NCBI GenBank assembly: GCA_049323755.1
Contig: JBMOPE010000015.1
Span: forward strand, 13,606-77,605
Length of the DNA stretch: 64,000 bases
Reading direction: 5' to 3'
Origin: BRHc4a sp049323755
GTDB taxonomy: Bacteria; Bacillota; Desulfotomaculia; Desulfotomaculales; Desulfocucumaceae
Below the pieces are notes generated by a model. The model was not told the DNA's origin. It searched no databases and saw nothing but the letters and a program-made list of their open reading frames with translations. The stretch's first letter is position 1, and each line of letters begins with the position of its first letter. Positions 42,662 through 52,615 of this stretch are shown here, one piece after another. The translations under genes and the position numbers were made by a program.

Positions 42662-43303
42662 ATGTTTTTAGAAAGTTCACCGGTAACCACATGGAGCGAG
42701 GAAATCAAAAGGCCTCAGGTGCACCCGAGCGCATACATACATCACACGGCAGTACTTATAGGCGATGTCAGGGTGGAAAGAAATGTGATTATCTGTCCTG
42801 GAGTAATACTCAGGGCTGATGAGGGGTCCCCCATAATAATCAGAGAGGGCACAAATATTCAGGACGGTGTTATAATGCACGGCCTTAAAGGAAGCTCCAT
42901 AGAAATAGGAGCCCGGTGCAGTATAGCCCACGGTGCGGTTGTGCACGGCCCCTGCACGCTTGGGAGTGAAACTTTTGTAGGGTTTAACGCAGTTGTGCAT
43001 GGTGCAAATATAGGCAATAACTGTTTTGTATCACACTGCGCCCTGGTGACAAATGTCGATCTGCCCGATGCAACCATGGTTCCTTCGGGGAAAATGCTTA
43101 GTGCCCAGGGGGAAGTAAGCCAACTTCCGGCTGCAAGTGAAGCAGAAAGGAATTTCAACAACAAAGTACTGAGTGTTAATGAAGAACTTCGACGGGGCTA
43201 TAAGAATATCAACCATCTGGAGATACACCACATTGAGCATAAGGCAAGGGCCAGAAAATCTTCCTGGGACACCGAGGGAAAAGAGGCCTTAACTGTTGGT
43301 TAG
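42662..43303 (+). CDS. Gamma-class carbonic anhydrase (CamH-like)
   Basis: A left-handed beta-helix protein of 213 residues related to the Cam/CamH carbonic anhydrases, which interconvert CO2 and bicarbonate. The three metal ligands of the family are in place: His73 in QDGVIMH, His90 in IAH and His95 in AVVHG. Conserved LRADEGSP and TNIQDG are also present. The acidic loop of Methanosarcina Cam is absent, as in CamH. The ATG at 42662, after AAGGGGAG, is preferred to upstream ATGs. A terminator follows. Other beta-helix transferases are possible but lack this His set. Confidence 0.85.
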   Translation: MFLESSPVTTWSEEIKRPQVHPSAYIHHTAVLIGDVRVERNVIICPGVILRADEGSPIIIREGTNIQDGVIMHGLKGSSIEIGARCSIAHGAVVHGPCTLGSETFVGFNAVVHGANIGNNCFVSHCALVTNVDLPDATMVPSGKMLSAQGEVSQLPAASEAERNFNNKVLSVNEELRRGYKNINHLEIHHIEHKARARKSSWDTEGKEALTVG

Positions 43304-43321
43304 TAGAAAATAAAAATATAT

Positions 43322-43347
43322 AACCCGCCACTGTGCGGGTTTTTTTA
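43322..43347 (+). terminator. Intrinsic terminator after the carbonic anhydrase gene
   Basis: CCCGC-CACTGT-GCGGG followed by seven T residues. Confidence 0.9.
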
Positions 43348-44054
43348 TTTCTTCATTCCTTGTAAAAAAGGCTATGAGAAGCGACTCCTTAATATACTAT
43401 TCGACAAATATCTCTAAAGGATAATTTTTATTTCTAAAGAATATACAAATGGTTACAATTAATAAATATTTATAAGGAATTGGAGATATATGAGTAAATA
43501 TGGATTTATTTGTTGTAAGGAAAAATAATCCGCAGGGTATATCCGGCATAACCCAATTGCCACGGAATTCTTGGAATTGAAGCTTAGGACACTCTTAAGG
43601 CGCTTAGCCAGGCTTGAGAGAATATTGTTCCCGGATCGGTGCCTTATAATGCTGATAATTGCATAGTAAAGTTATTGAGAAGTACCAATTTGGTATGAAA
43701 GAATAAAATATGAGGCGATATGAAGAAATATGATAATCCCGAATTATGAAATAATTGAAAAGTTAACCTAAAGAAATGTGTCCGCAGTTTACATGTCTTA
43801 CCATAGCGAACTTCTGAGAACCTTCCGGAAAAGTCCTCAAAAGGTGATTTCCGATTAGCCAGTGAATTCAATGTCTTTCCGCCGTAATATTGGATAAGGT
43901 GGCTTCCTGGACCTTGTCGTGGATAAACTGCAACCGGTTCTTATTTTGTGTCGGCAGTCCTTGTTTGTGAGCCGGTTTTAGAATCTCAAAGGTTTCTGCA
44001 AGGGTCTTTTCTTATGCGGGGTGTTCAGTGTTTCAAGGAGGAAAAGTTAACAAT
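43348..44054. other. Gene-free stretch
   Basis: About 700 bp, AT-rich in its first half. I see no coding frame longer than a few codons with a ribosome-binding site, no family repeat and no terminator. It may hold the promoter of the signalling operon that follows, or the scar of the event that brought that operon in. Nothing further can be supported. Confidence 0.5.
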
Positions 44055-47000
44055 ATGGACAATCATTCTAACCCACAATTCGAGATGAAAAAGACTGCCT
44101 GTGTGCAATTAGAAGTGGATTCCTTTAATCTGCCCAACATTGATATCAATTATCTGATGAAATCATCCCTCGCCATCTCTGCCGAAATGGAGCAGGATGC
44201 CCTTCTGAAAAAGATCATAGATGTGGTCATTGAGAGCTCGGGGGCGCAACACGGCTATCTGCTGCTTGAAGAAGAGGGCAGCTTGTTTGTCCGCGCAGAA
44301 AGTCATTTTGGGGACAAGCAGGTACAGACAATTAATCAAAAGCTGGACAATGCGGCAGGTATCTGTAAAGCCATTGTCAGTTACGTGTACCGCACCGGGG
44401 ATAGGGTGCTCCTTGATAATGCCTCTCAGGAAGGCGTGTTCAAAGACAATCGGGAGGTACAGGAGCTGCAACTTCAATCTGTCCTCTGTCTCCCGGTAAT
44501 CAAGCAATCAAAGGTAATCGGGATACTGTACCTGGAAAACCGCCTGTCAGAAGGGGTGTTCACAGCAGGGAAGACGCTGATGACGGAATTGCTATGCTCC
44601 CAGGCGGCCATCTCCCTTGAGAATTCGCGGCTGGTGAGGGAGGACATCATTGAGCGCAAGCGGGCGGAGGAAAAGCTGAGGGCAGCATCCCTTTATGCCC
44701 GCAGTCTGATAGAGGCCAGCCTTGACCCCCTGGTTACCATCAGCCCCGAAGGGAAGATTACAGACGTCAATGAGGCCACAGTGAAAGTGACGGGCATCCC
44801 GAGGAATAGGCTCATCGGGACGGACTTCTCGGATTACTTTACTGAGCCCGAAAAGGCACGGGAAGGCTACCAGCAGGTTTTCGAAAAAGGCTTTGTCACT
44901 GATTACCCCCTGACCATCAGGCACAGAGATGGGCAACTGATCGAAGTGCTTTACAATGCCTCAGTATACAAGGATGCCGCCGGGAATGTGCTTGGTGTTT
45001 TTGCCGCGGCCCGTGATGTCACTGCGCAGAATCAAGCGTCCCAGTATGCCAGGAGCCTTATCGAGGCCAGCCTTGACCCCCTGGTCACCATCAGCCCCGA
45101 AGGGAAAATCACCGATGTCAACGAGGCTACTGTGAAAGTGACGGGCGTCCCGCGGGATAAGCTCATCGGGACGGACTTCTCGGATTACTTTACGGAGCCC
45201 GAAAAGGCACGATCCGGCTACCAGCAGGTCTTCGAGAAAGGCTTTGTCACCGACTACCCACTCACCATACGGAACAGGGACGGGAATTTGGTGGAAGTGC
45301 TGTACAACGCCTCGGTCTACAAGGATATACGCGGCAATGTTCTGGGCGTATTTGCCGCAGCCCGGGACGTCACAGAACAGCGTCAGACTTCACAGTATGC
45401 CAGGAGCCTTATCGAGGCCAGCCTTGATCCCCTGGTTACCATCAGCCCCGAAGGAAAAATCACCGACGTCAACGAGGCCACTGTGAAAGTGACGGGTGTC
45501 CCTCGGAACAGGCTTATCGGGACGGACTTCTCGGATTACTTTACGGAACCCGATAAGGCACGGGAAGGCTACCAGCAGGTCTTCGAGAAAGGCTTTGTCA
45601 CCGACTACCCACTCACCATACGGAACAGGGACGGGAATCTGGTTGAAGTGCTGTACAATGCCTCGGTCTACAAGGATATACGCGGTAATGTCCTTGGCGT
45701 CTTTGCCGCGGCCCGGGACGTCACGGCACAGAATCAGGCGTCCCAGTATGCCAGGAGCCTGATCGAGGCCAGTCTTGACCCTCTGGTCACCATCAGTCCC
45801 GAAGGTAAGATCACCGATGTTAACGAGGCTACCGTGAAAGTGACGGGGGTTCCACGGGGCAGGCTCATCGGGACGGACTTTTCGGATTACTTTACGGAAC
45901 CCGAGAAGGCAAGGGAAGGCTACCAGCAGGTCTTCGAGAAGGGCTTTGTCACCGACTACCCCCTCACCATACGGAACAGGGACGGGAATCTGGTAGACGT
46001 GCTCTACAATGCCTCGGTCTACAAGGATATACGTGGTGATGTCCTTGGCGTCTTTGCCGCCGCCCGGGACGTGACAGAATCAAAGAATGTCATGCGTGAG
46101 TTCACGGAGACGAAAAACTTCCTGAATAACATTTTGGAGAGTTCGACGAAGTACTCCATCATCGGAAAAGATCTAAACCATCGCATCCTCTCATGGAACG
46201 AGGGGGCGCTGCGAAATTACGGCTATACTGCGGAAGAGATTATCGGACAAGACTCAAGCATACTTCACTCCCCCGAGGACATCGAATCGGGAGCTGTGGA
46301 TAAACTGCTGGAGATCGCCTACAAGGAGGGTCTGGCAGAAGGTGAGTTCCAGCGCGTCCGGAAGAATGGGTCCCGTTTTATAGCCAGTGTTGTTGTCACG
46401 CGCCGCAACGACGCATCAGGCCGTCCTATTGGCTACCTGCTGATGAGCAATGACATTTCGGAAAAGAAACAGGCGGAAGAGCAGCTTCGTCAGGCGTCCC
46501 AGTATGCCAGGAGCCTTATTGAGGCCAGTCTTGACCCTCTGGTTACCATCAGCCCCGAAGGGAAGATCACCGACGTCAACGAGGCCACCGTAAAAGCGAC
46601 AGGCGTCCCGCGGGACAGGCTCATCGGGACGGACTTCTCGGACTACTTTACCGAGCCTGAGAAAGCGCGTGAGGGATACGAGCAGGTTTTCCAAAAGGGC
46701 TTTGTCACCGATTATCCTCTGACGATCCGGCATAAAGACGGCCGGCTCATGGGTGTCCTCTACAACGCGTCAGTCTATCGTGATATGCAAGGCAATGTCC
46801 TCGGCGTATTTGCCGCAGCCCGGGACGTCACGGAGCAGCGGCAGGCGTCCCAGTATGCCAGGAGCCTTATCGAGGCGAGTCTTGACCCCCTGGTTACAAT
46901 CAGCCCTGAAGGAAAGATCACTGATGCCAATGAGGCCACCGTGAAAGTGACAGGCTACCCACAGGATAAGCTGGTGGGGACGGACTTCTCGGATTACTTT

Positions 47001-47393
47001 ACGGCGCCGGAGAAGGCGCGCAAGGGGTATGAGCAGGTTTTCTCCAAAGGGTTTGTCACTGACTATCCCCTTACTATCAGACATAAGAACGGACGACTTA
47101 CGGATGTCCTCTATAACGCTTCGGTGTACCGTGATGTGGAAGGAAATGTTCTTGGCGTCTTTGCCGCAGCCCGTGACGTCACGGCTCAGAAGGAAGCCGA
47201 GGCGAAAATCGCCGAGCAGAGAGCCCGCGAGGAGCAGAGGGCACGAGAGCTCGAGCGGCTGGCAGAACTGGAGAGGTTTCAAAAGCTTACTGTTGGACGG
47301 GAGCTGAAAATGATCGAGTTGAAGAAGGAAATTGAAGAGCTTAGAAAAGAAATTGGTTCGCTGCAGAAGGCAGTGGAAGTTGAAAGGACCTAA
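44055..47393 (+). CDS. GAF and multi-PAS sensor protein without kinase domain
   Basis: A 1112-residue soluble sensory protein. An N-terminal GAF domain (about 40-195: ARLVREDIIERK at its end) is followed by four near-identical PAS domains starting at residues 214, 331, 448 and 565, then a different PAS (about 682-815, NHRILSWNEGALRNYGYTAE), then two more of the repeated type at 817 and 934. A coiled coil (RAREEQRARELERLAELERF) closes the protein. The repeated PAS units share ARSLIEASLDPLVTISPEGK. There is no histidine kinase or other output domain. The kinase gene starts 3 bp downstream, so the two proteins probably act together. AAGGAGG precedes the ATG by 13 bp; a GTG at 44028 is an alternative. 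Confidence 0.88.
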   Translation: MDNHSNPQFEMKKTACVQLEVDSFNLPNIDINYLMKSSLAISAEMEQDALLKKIIDVVIESSGAQHGYLLLEEEGSLFVRAESHFGDKQVQTINQKLDNAAGICKAIVSYVYRTGDRVLLDNASQEGVFKDNREVQELQLQSVLCLPVIKQSKVIGILYLENRLSEGVFTAGKTLMTELLCSQAAISLENSRLVREDIIERKRAEEKLRAASLYARSLIEASLDPLVTISPEGKITDVNEATVKVTGIPRNRLIGTDFSDYFTEPEKAREGYQQVFEKGFVTDYPLTIRHRDGQLIEVLYNASVYKDAAGNVLGVFAAARDVTAQNQASQYARSLIEASLDPLVTISPEGKITDVNEATVKVTGVPRDKLIGTDFSDYFTEPEKARSGYQQVFEKGFVTDYPLTIRNRDGNLVEVLYNASVYKDIRGNVLGVFAAARDVTEQRQTSQYARSLIEASLDPLVTISPEGKITDVNEATVKVTGVPRNRLIGTDFSDYFTEPDKAREGYQQVFEKGFVTDYPLTIRNRDGNLVEVLYNASVYKDIRGNVLGVFAAARDVTAQNQASQYARSLIEASLDPLVTISPEGKITDVNEATVKVTGVPRGRLIGTDFSDYFTEPEKAREGYQQVFEKGFVTDYPLTIRNRDGNLVDVLYNASVYKDIRGDVLGVFAAARDVTESKNVMREFTETKNFLNNILESSTKYSIIGKDLNHRILSWNEGALRNYGYTAEEIIGQDSSILHSPEDIESGAVDKLLEIAYKEGLAEGEFQRVRKNGSRFIASVVVTRRNDASGRPIGYLLMSNDISEKKQAEEQLRQASQYARSLIEASLDPLVTISPEGKITDVNEATVKATGVPRDRLIGTDFSDYFTEPEKAREGYEQVFQKGFVTDYPLTIRHKDGRLMGVLYNASVYRDMQGNVLGVFAAARDVTEQRQASQYARSLIEASLDPLVTISPEGKITDANEATVKVTGYPQDKLVGTDFSDYFTAPEKARKGYEQVFSKGFVTDYPLTIRHKNGRLTDVLYNASVYRDVEGNVLGVFAAARDVTAQKEAEAKIAEQRAREEQRARELERLAELERFQKLTVGRELKMIELKKEIEELRKEIGSLQKAVEVERT

Positions 47394-47396
47394 ACC

Positions 47397-48320
47397 ATGG
47401 CTGCTGAAACCGTATTAACATTACAGGATACATCAGAGATTATTAACGTTGAGGACTACAGAAAAGCTATGCTTAATATCCTGGAGGACTTTGCCGAGGA
47501 GAAGAGGCGTCTTGAAGAGACACAGCGCGCCATACTCAATATTTTGGAAGACTTTGCCGGAGAGAAGAACCGGTTGGAGGAGACGCAGCGGGCAATGTTG
47601 AACCTCCTAGACGATTTCGGTATGGAGAGAGAAAAAACTGAGGCCGTTAACCGCGAACTTCGGGAGGCTGAGGATCAGATTATAAATTCACTCAGGGAAA
47701 AGGAGGCCCTTCTTAAAGAAATACACCACCGCGTTAAAAATAACCTCCAGATCATTCACAGCATGCTTAATCTTCAGTTGTCTTATATTAAAGATGCGCA
47801 GGCTATCGAGATGTTCAAGGAGAGCAAAGACCGTGTTTACTCGATGGCCCTTATTCATGAGAAATTATACCAGTCCGAGTCGCTGATAAACATAGATCTC
47901 GGCGAATACATTCCGAGCCTATTAGCCAACCTGTTATTTTCTTACGGGACGACTAAGAGGGCCATTAAACCGCAGATAAAAGTCGAAAAAATTACGCTGG
48001 GGGTTGATACGGTTATCCCCTGCGCATTAATCATCAATGAACTCATCTCAAATTCACTTAAACATGCATTTCCTGATTCTTTGGGATACGCGGACGGGAA
48101 GGGCGAAATCCGTGTCGAACTGAGTCGTGATACCGGCAATAAATTCAAACTGACTGTAAGTGATAATGGTGTCGGACTGCCACAAGGCTTCGAGATGCAA
48201 AAATGTAAATCACTGGGGCTGAAATTGGTAAGCGTGCTGGTACAGCAGCTTAAAGGTTCAATTCAGATAAATACAGACGGCAGAACCGAATTTGTGATTA
48301 CATTTAAGGCTTCAAAATAA
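47397..48320 (+). CDS. Histidine kinase, HisKA_2/HWE-like type
   Basis: A 307-residue kinase. The N-terminus has three tandem 21-residue coiled-coil units (NILEDFAEEKRRLEETQRA and variants, residues 25-90). The dimerisation domain contains EIHHRVKNNLQIIHSMLNLQ with the phospho-acceptor at His110 or His111. The ATPase domain has NELISNSLKHAF, VSDNGVGLP and SLGLKLV. It has no sensor domain of its own; the large GAF-PAS protein encoded 3 bp upstream likely provides the input. Confidence 0.9.
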   Translation: MAAETVLTLQDTSEIINVEDYRKAMLNILEDFAEEKRRLEETQRAILNILEDFAGEKNRLEETQRAMLNLLDDFGMEREKTEAVNRELREAEDQIINSLREKEALLKEIHHRVKNNLQIIHSMLNLQLSYIKDAQAIEMFKESKDRVYSMALIHEKLYQSESLINIDLGEYIPSLLANLLFSYGTTKRAIKPQIKVEKITLGVDTVIPCALIINELISNSLKHAFPDSLGYADGKGEIRVELSRDTGNKFKLTVSDNGVGLPQGFEMQKCKSLGLKLVSVLVQQLKGSIQINTDGRTEFVITFKASK

Positions 48321-48334
48321 GGAGAAATGACACA

Positions 48335-49891
48335 ATGTCCAATGCAAAGATACTGATAGTTGAAGACGAAGGCATTGCAGCCCTTGACTTACAGCAAACA
48401 TTGATAAGTATGGGATATCCCTCACCTGATATTGTAGCTTCAGGGGAAGAAGCTATTGAAAAAGCAGGGGAGACATGTCCCGATCTGGTGCTGATGGATA
48501 TCATGCTACACGGAGAAATTGACGGTACTAAGGCCGCCGGACAGATATACGACCTTTTCGGTATTCCGGTTATTTACCTTACCGCATATGCGGATGAGGA
48601 TACGCTGCAGCGTGCAAAGATAGCAGAGCCGTATGGCTACATAGTCAAACCCTTTAAGGAAAGAGAACTGCACATAACTATTGATATGGCGCTGTACAAG
48701 CACAAGGCGGAAAGAGAATTAAAAGATAGCGAAAAGCACTTGCGAAAATTGAATAAAGAATTGGAATTACGAGTCAGGGAGAGGACAGCGGAGCTGGAAA
48801 GCCTCAACCAGGCGCTGCGGGAGAGTGAGGAGCGATACCGCCGGATAGTGGAAACAGCCACTGAAGGCATCTGGGTTATTGATAGGACTTGCAGAACAAC
48901 TTTTGCCAATAAAAAGATGGCGGAAATGCTTGCCTGCACTGCCGAGGAAATGGTCGGAAATTCTTTGTACGATTTTATTGACGATGAATGGACTGCGGTA
49001 GCAGAGAAAAATATGAAGTGCTGCCAGCAGGGAATTTCGGAGCAACATGAATTAAAGCTACGCCGAAAAGACGGAAAAGAATTATGGGCGATTATATCCG
49101 CCAATCCCTTTTTGGGATTAGACGGGCAGTATACCGGGTCACTGGCAATGGTTACCGATATCACAAAACGCAAGCAGCTAGAAAAAGAGATAGTCCGCTT
49201 AGATCGGCTCCACATAGTTGGGGAAATGGCTGCCGGTATCGGCCATGAAATCAGAAATCCGATGACTACCGTTCGCGGCCTTCTTCAGATTCTTGGGGGC
49301 AAAGAAGAATGTATCAAATACAAAAGCTATTTTGACCTGATGATCGAGGAGTTGGACAATGCTAACTCGATTATCACGGAATTCCTTTCATTGGCTAGAA
49401 ACAAGCCGACAAATCTTAAAGAACAAAACCTTAATTTAATAATAGAAACAATCTCTCCATTAATTACAGCCGATGCTATAAATCTTAATATGCAAGCAGT
49501 GATAAAAACAGATGGTAATATTCCAGATTTACTTTTAGATGAAAAAGAAATCCGCCAGTTGATACTTAATCTCGTTCGCAACGGGCTGGAAGCTATGAAT
49601 CCGGGTGGCAGGCTTACTATAAAAACATATATAGATGATAAAGAAACAGTTTTATCAGTGCAGGATCAGGGAAAGGGCATAGAGCCAGACATTATGGAAA
49701 AGATTGGCACTCCATTTTTCACCACTAAAGAGAACGGAACTGGTATGGGGCTGGCAGTATGTTATGGCATTGCTAACCGGCATAACGCTTTAATTGATAT
49801 AGAGACCAACTACACCGGGACAACATTTTATATCCGGTTTGCCCGGAATAAATTGAATAATGTCACCATCCCCATTTGGAGAAAAGGGTGA
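48335..49891 (+). CDS. Response regulator receiver-PAS-histidine kinase hybrid
   Basis: A 518-residue protein with an N-terminal receiver domain (Asp55 in LVLMDIMLHG, Thr83, Lys105). A coiled-coil linker follows, then a PAS domain (about 165-280), a HisKA domain with His304 in AGIGHEIRNPMTTVRGLL, and an ATPase domain (NLVRNGLEAM, TTKENGTGMGLAVCYGI). The C-terminal kinase resembles sporulation-type KinB/KinE kinases. It starts 14 bp after the HisKA_2 kinase gene and could take phosphate from it through its receiver. No DNA-binding output is encoded in the cluster. Confidence 0.9.
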   Translation: MSNAKILIVEDEGIAALDLQQTLISMGYPSPDIVASGEEAIEKAGETCPDLVLMDIMLHGEIDGTKAAGQIYDLFGIPVIYLTAYADEDTLQRAKIAEPYGYIVKPFKERELHITIDMALYKHKAERELKDSEKHLRKLNKELELRVRERTAELESLNQALRESEERYRRIVETATEGIWVIDRTCRTTFANKKMAEMLACTAEEMVGNSLYDFIDDEWTAVAEKNMKCCQQGISEQHELKLRRKDGKELWAIISANPFLGLDGQYTGSLAMVTDITKRKQLEKEIVRLDRLHIVGEMAAGIGHEIRNPMTTVRGLLQILGGKEECIKYKSYFDLMIEELDNANSIITEFLSLARNKPTNLKEQNLNLIIETISPLITADAINLNMQAVIKTDGNIPDLLLDEKEIRQLILNLVRNGLEAMNPGGRLTIKTYIDDKETVLSVQDQGKGIEPDIMEKIGTPFFTTKENGTGMGLAVCYGIANRHNALIDIETNYTGTTFYIRFARNKLNNVTIPIWRKG

Positions 49892-49907
49892 AATAATGAG
49901 AGTCTTT

Positions 49908-49938
49908 AGAATAAATAAAGGCCAGCCTTACGCTGGCC
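49908..49938 (-). terminator. Terminator between the hybrid kinase and fmdB-type genes
   Basis: GGCCAGC-GTAAG-GCTGGCC with TTTATTTATT following on the minus strand. It lies in the short gap between convergent genes and may serve both. Confidence 0.8.
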
Positions 49939-49955
49939 CATATCTCTTAGCCGTA

Positions 49956-50213
49956 CTATTCCGGTGTACTTCCGCAGCAGGATCCGGGCGTGCAGCCCTT
50001 CTGGTCCGGCTTGCTTCCGCAGCAGGACCCGGAGGCTATTTCATCGTTGGCCGGCTTTCCTACAGAGCTTGGCAGAAAAGGTGCGGATATCATCTTTTTT
50101 AAATCACTGCTGCTGCAGTCCGGGCATTTCAAATCCTCTTCCTTTTGGCCTGCCAGAATCAATGCCTCAAAAACTCTTTCGCAAGAACAGCATTTATATT
50201 CATATATAGGCAT
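49956..50213 (-). CDS. FmdB-type zinc-ribbon protein
   Basis: An 85-residue protein opening MPIYEYKCCSCERVFEAL, the hallmark of the FmdB family, with zinc pairs Cys8/Cys11 and Cys30/Cys33. The C-terminal tail carries two GSCCGS motifs and a further Cys, an unusual cysteine-rich extension. It starts 4 bp after the stop of the acyl-CoA synthetase gene, with GGGAGGTGA overlapping that stop, so it is translationally coupled to it. Function of the family is not established. Confidence 0.85.
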   Translation of the reverse strand: MPIYEYKCCSCERVFEALILAGQKEEDLKCPDCSSSDLKKMISAPFLPSSVGKPANDEIASGSCCGSKPDQKGCTPGSCCGSTPE

Positions 50214-50217
50214 TCTT

Positions 50218-52353
50218 TCACCTCCCAACCACCAGCATGGCATCGGCAGCCTTTACCCCTTTAGGATAGACCATAAGGGGGTTTATGTCGAGTTCTTCTA
50301 TGCTGTCCCTGTAATCCGTAACCATACGGGATATTTTTAATATAACATCCACGATGGCGGCTTTATCGACAGGGGGCTTGCCACGGACACCCTTTAGAAT
50401 TGCGGCGCCCTTAATTTCCTCTATCATGTCCTCTGCATCACCCTGACTTACCGGAGCCACCCTGAAAGATACATCCTTAAGCACCTCCACAAAAATGCCC
50501 CCAAGCCCGAACATTACGGTGGGCCCAAAGACAGGGTCTCTGGTAACACCAATTATGACCTCGGTGCCCTCAGGCAGCATTTCCTGTACCGACACCCCGT
50601 TTATCTTAGCATCTGGCTTGAAACTTCGCACATTCCTTACTATTTCATCAAAGGCTTTTTCTACTTCGATATCGCTTCTTAAATCTAGCCGAATGCCCCC
50701 GGCCTCTGTTTTGTGGGGTATATCCGGAGAATCTATTTTTAGGGCCACGGGGTAGCCTATTTTGCTGGCGTGCCTTACAGCTTCTCCGGCCGTTGCTGCT
50801 ATGGCCTGGCTGGCAATAGGTATGCCATATCTTTCTAGAATAGCCTTGGCACTGCTTTCACTCAGGGTCTCCCCCGGTATTAAAAGGTCAGACAGGTCGG
50901 GCTTCGGCTCGTTGACTTGCTGCACCCGGTACTTATCCTGTCTTCTTTTGTCAACATTTTCTCTGTACTCCACAAGGTATGACACTGCCTTTATTGCATC
51001 GGTTACATTATAATTTATAGGCATGCCGGCCTTACGGAACTCAATAATTGCGGGCTCATCCGGAGCACCCGGGAATTTAAACGGGGTAATTAGTAAATAC
51101 TTATCGGTGTTTTTGTATATATCAATAATATCCCCTATAACCGGGTGATCTGCCGGAAGCGGGAAATTAAGGCTGGCTATTACTATGTCAATGTTTGGGT
51201 CTTCACATACCGCCCTCAGTGTTGTGGCCATTAACTCCGGCTCGGTCATCACTGCTGCTGTAAGATCTACAGGATTTTTTGATGAGGCGAAGCCAGGCAG
51301 TACAGCGTCAATTTTCTTTCTGGTTTCATCCTCAAGTGGAACAACACTCAGGCCCAGGGATTCGCAGAAGTCGGTAATGGTAACCCCGGCGCCACCGGAG
51401 GTTGCTATTATGGCAGTTCTTCTGCCGGACGGAAGTTTTCCTGCCTGAAAAAGAGGGGTAAAGGCTATAAGGTCTGTATAGTTGTCAATCCGTATTATTC
51501 CTGTTTGCCTGAAAAAGGAGCTGTAAACGGTATCGGAGCCGGCCAGAGATCCGGTATGTGAGGCTGCCGCCCTGCTTCCTGCCGAACTGCGCCCTACCTT
51601 CATTATCAGTATGGGCTTGTTGTTGTCCAGGGCTTTCTCGGCTACTCTGCGAAGCTTGTCTCCGTCCCTGGCCCCCTCAAGGTATCCTCCCATGAGCTTT
51701 GTGTGAGGATCGTGTACCATATAGTCAAGAAAATCGGTGAACTCCAGGTCGGCCTCGTTTCCCACACTGATGAAGTAGTTAAAGCCTACCCCGAGGTACA
51801 GCGCTGCAGCGTAAATAACCGAACCGAAGGCCCCGCTCTGGCTTACAAAGCCCAGTACCCTGGGCTCAACCGGAGGCAGGTCTACGATAAAGGCAAAGGA
51901 GGCCATCACATTATTATTGGCATTTACCAGTCCAAGACAGTTTGGTCCCAGTATGTGCATACCGGACTTCCTGGCCAGCCCGGCTATTCTCTCTTGCTCG
52001 GCAAGGCCCTCAGGCCCAACCTCTGCAAAGCCTGAGCTGAATACAATAGCCACCTTAACCCCCTTGGCCACACATTCCTCCAGGGCACCATATACCCGGT
52101 CAGCCACAATGCTTATTATGGCCATATCAATATTGTCAGGTATGTCCTTTATGGAAGGGTAACACTTCAGTCCGTGCACCATATCACGGGTGGGGTTAAC
52201 CGGGTATATTTTCCCCGTGTATCCCCTGCTTAAAAGGGCGTTGATTGGCCTTCCTCCCGGTTTCATGGGGTGGTTTGACGCTCCGATTATGGCGATAGAT
52301 TTAGGGTTAAAGAAGGGATCCAGTGCAGTAATAGGATCTTGTAGTATGGTCAT
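50218..52353 (-). CDS. Acetate/acyl-CoA ligase (ADP-forming), fused alpha and beta subunits
   Basis: Converts an acyl-CoA, ADP and phosphate to the acid and ATP, giving substrate-level phosphorylation in anaerobes. The roughly 711-residue protein has a CoA-binding domain (SIAIIGASNHPMKPGG), succinyl-CoA ligase-like domains with the likely phospho-histidine in AASHTGSLAGSD, and a C-terminal ATP-grasp domain (ALKIDSPDIPHKTEAGGI and PTVMFGLGGIFVE). Alpha and beta are joined in one chain. The ATG at 52353 follows AAGAGGTGAG. Together with the aldehyde and alcohol genes at 58-64 kb it fits alcohol or acid metabolism. Exact acyl substrate unknown. Confidence 0.92.
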   Translation of the reverse strand: MTILQDPITALDPFFNPKSIAIIGASNHPMKPGGRPINALLSRGYTGKIYPVNPTRDMVHGLKCYPSIKDIPDNIDMAIISIVADRVYGALEECVAKGVKVAIVFSSGFAEVGPEGLAEQERIAGLARKSGMHILGPNCLGLVNANNNVMASFAFIVDLPPVEPRVLGFVSQSGAFGSVIYAAALYLGVGFNYFISVGNEADLEFTDFLDYMVHDPHTKLMGGYLEGARDGDKLRRVAEKALDNNKPILIMKVGRSSAGSRAAASHTGSLAGSDTVYSSFFRQTGIIRIDNYTDLIAFTPLFQAGKLPSGRRTAIIATSGGAGVTITDFCESLGLSVVPLEDETRKKIDAVLPGFASSKNPVDLTAAVMTEPELMATTLRAVCEDPNIDIVIASLNFPLPADHPVIGDIIDIYKNTDKYLLITPFKFPGAPDEPAIIEFRKAGMPINYNVTDAIKAVSYLVEYRENVDKRRQDKYRVQQVNEPKPDLSDLLIPGETLSESSAKAILERYGIPIASQAIAATAGEAVRHASKIGYPVALKIDSPDIPHKTEAGGIRLDLRSDIEVEKAFDEIVRNVRSFKPDAKINGVSVQEMLPEGTEVIIGVTRDPVFGPTVMFGLGGIFVEVLKDVSFRVAPVSQGDAEDMIEEIKGAAILKGVRGKPPVDKAAIVDVILKISRMVTDYRDSIEELDINPLMVYPKGVKAADAMLVVGR

Positions 52354-52615
52354 GTTGACTCTCACCTCTTAACCAAAGGTTTATTCTGGTCGGATTGGCA
52401 ACTTCCGAAGATTGTAAAAAACTACAGAAAAGCCCTGCATAAGTATGATTTAATACTATACTATAAAACTTTAAAAAAGATGTAAATAATATTTTAATAA
52501 TTAAAATATTTTTGATTAAACAAAGGGTAAAAATACTACTATATTGTAAAAATTCCTGGTTCGTAATACTGTATAAAAAAGTCCGACATAAAAAAGGACG
52601 ACGGGAGAGATTTTT

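Noticed and set aside
44163..47307. Long reading frames antisense or out of frame to the multi-PAS gene
   Set aside because: They mirror the repeated, GC-richer coding sequence and change with each PAS copy; they are shadows.
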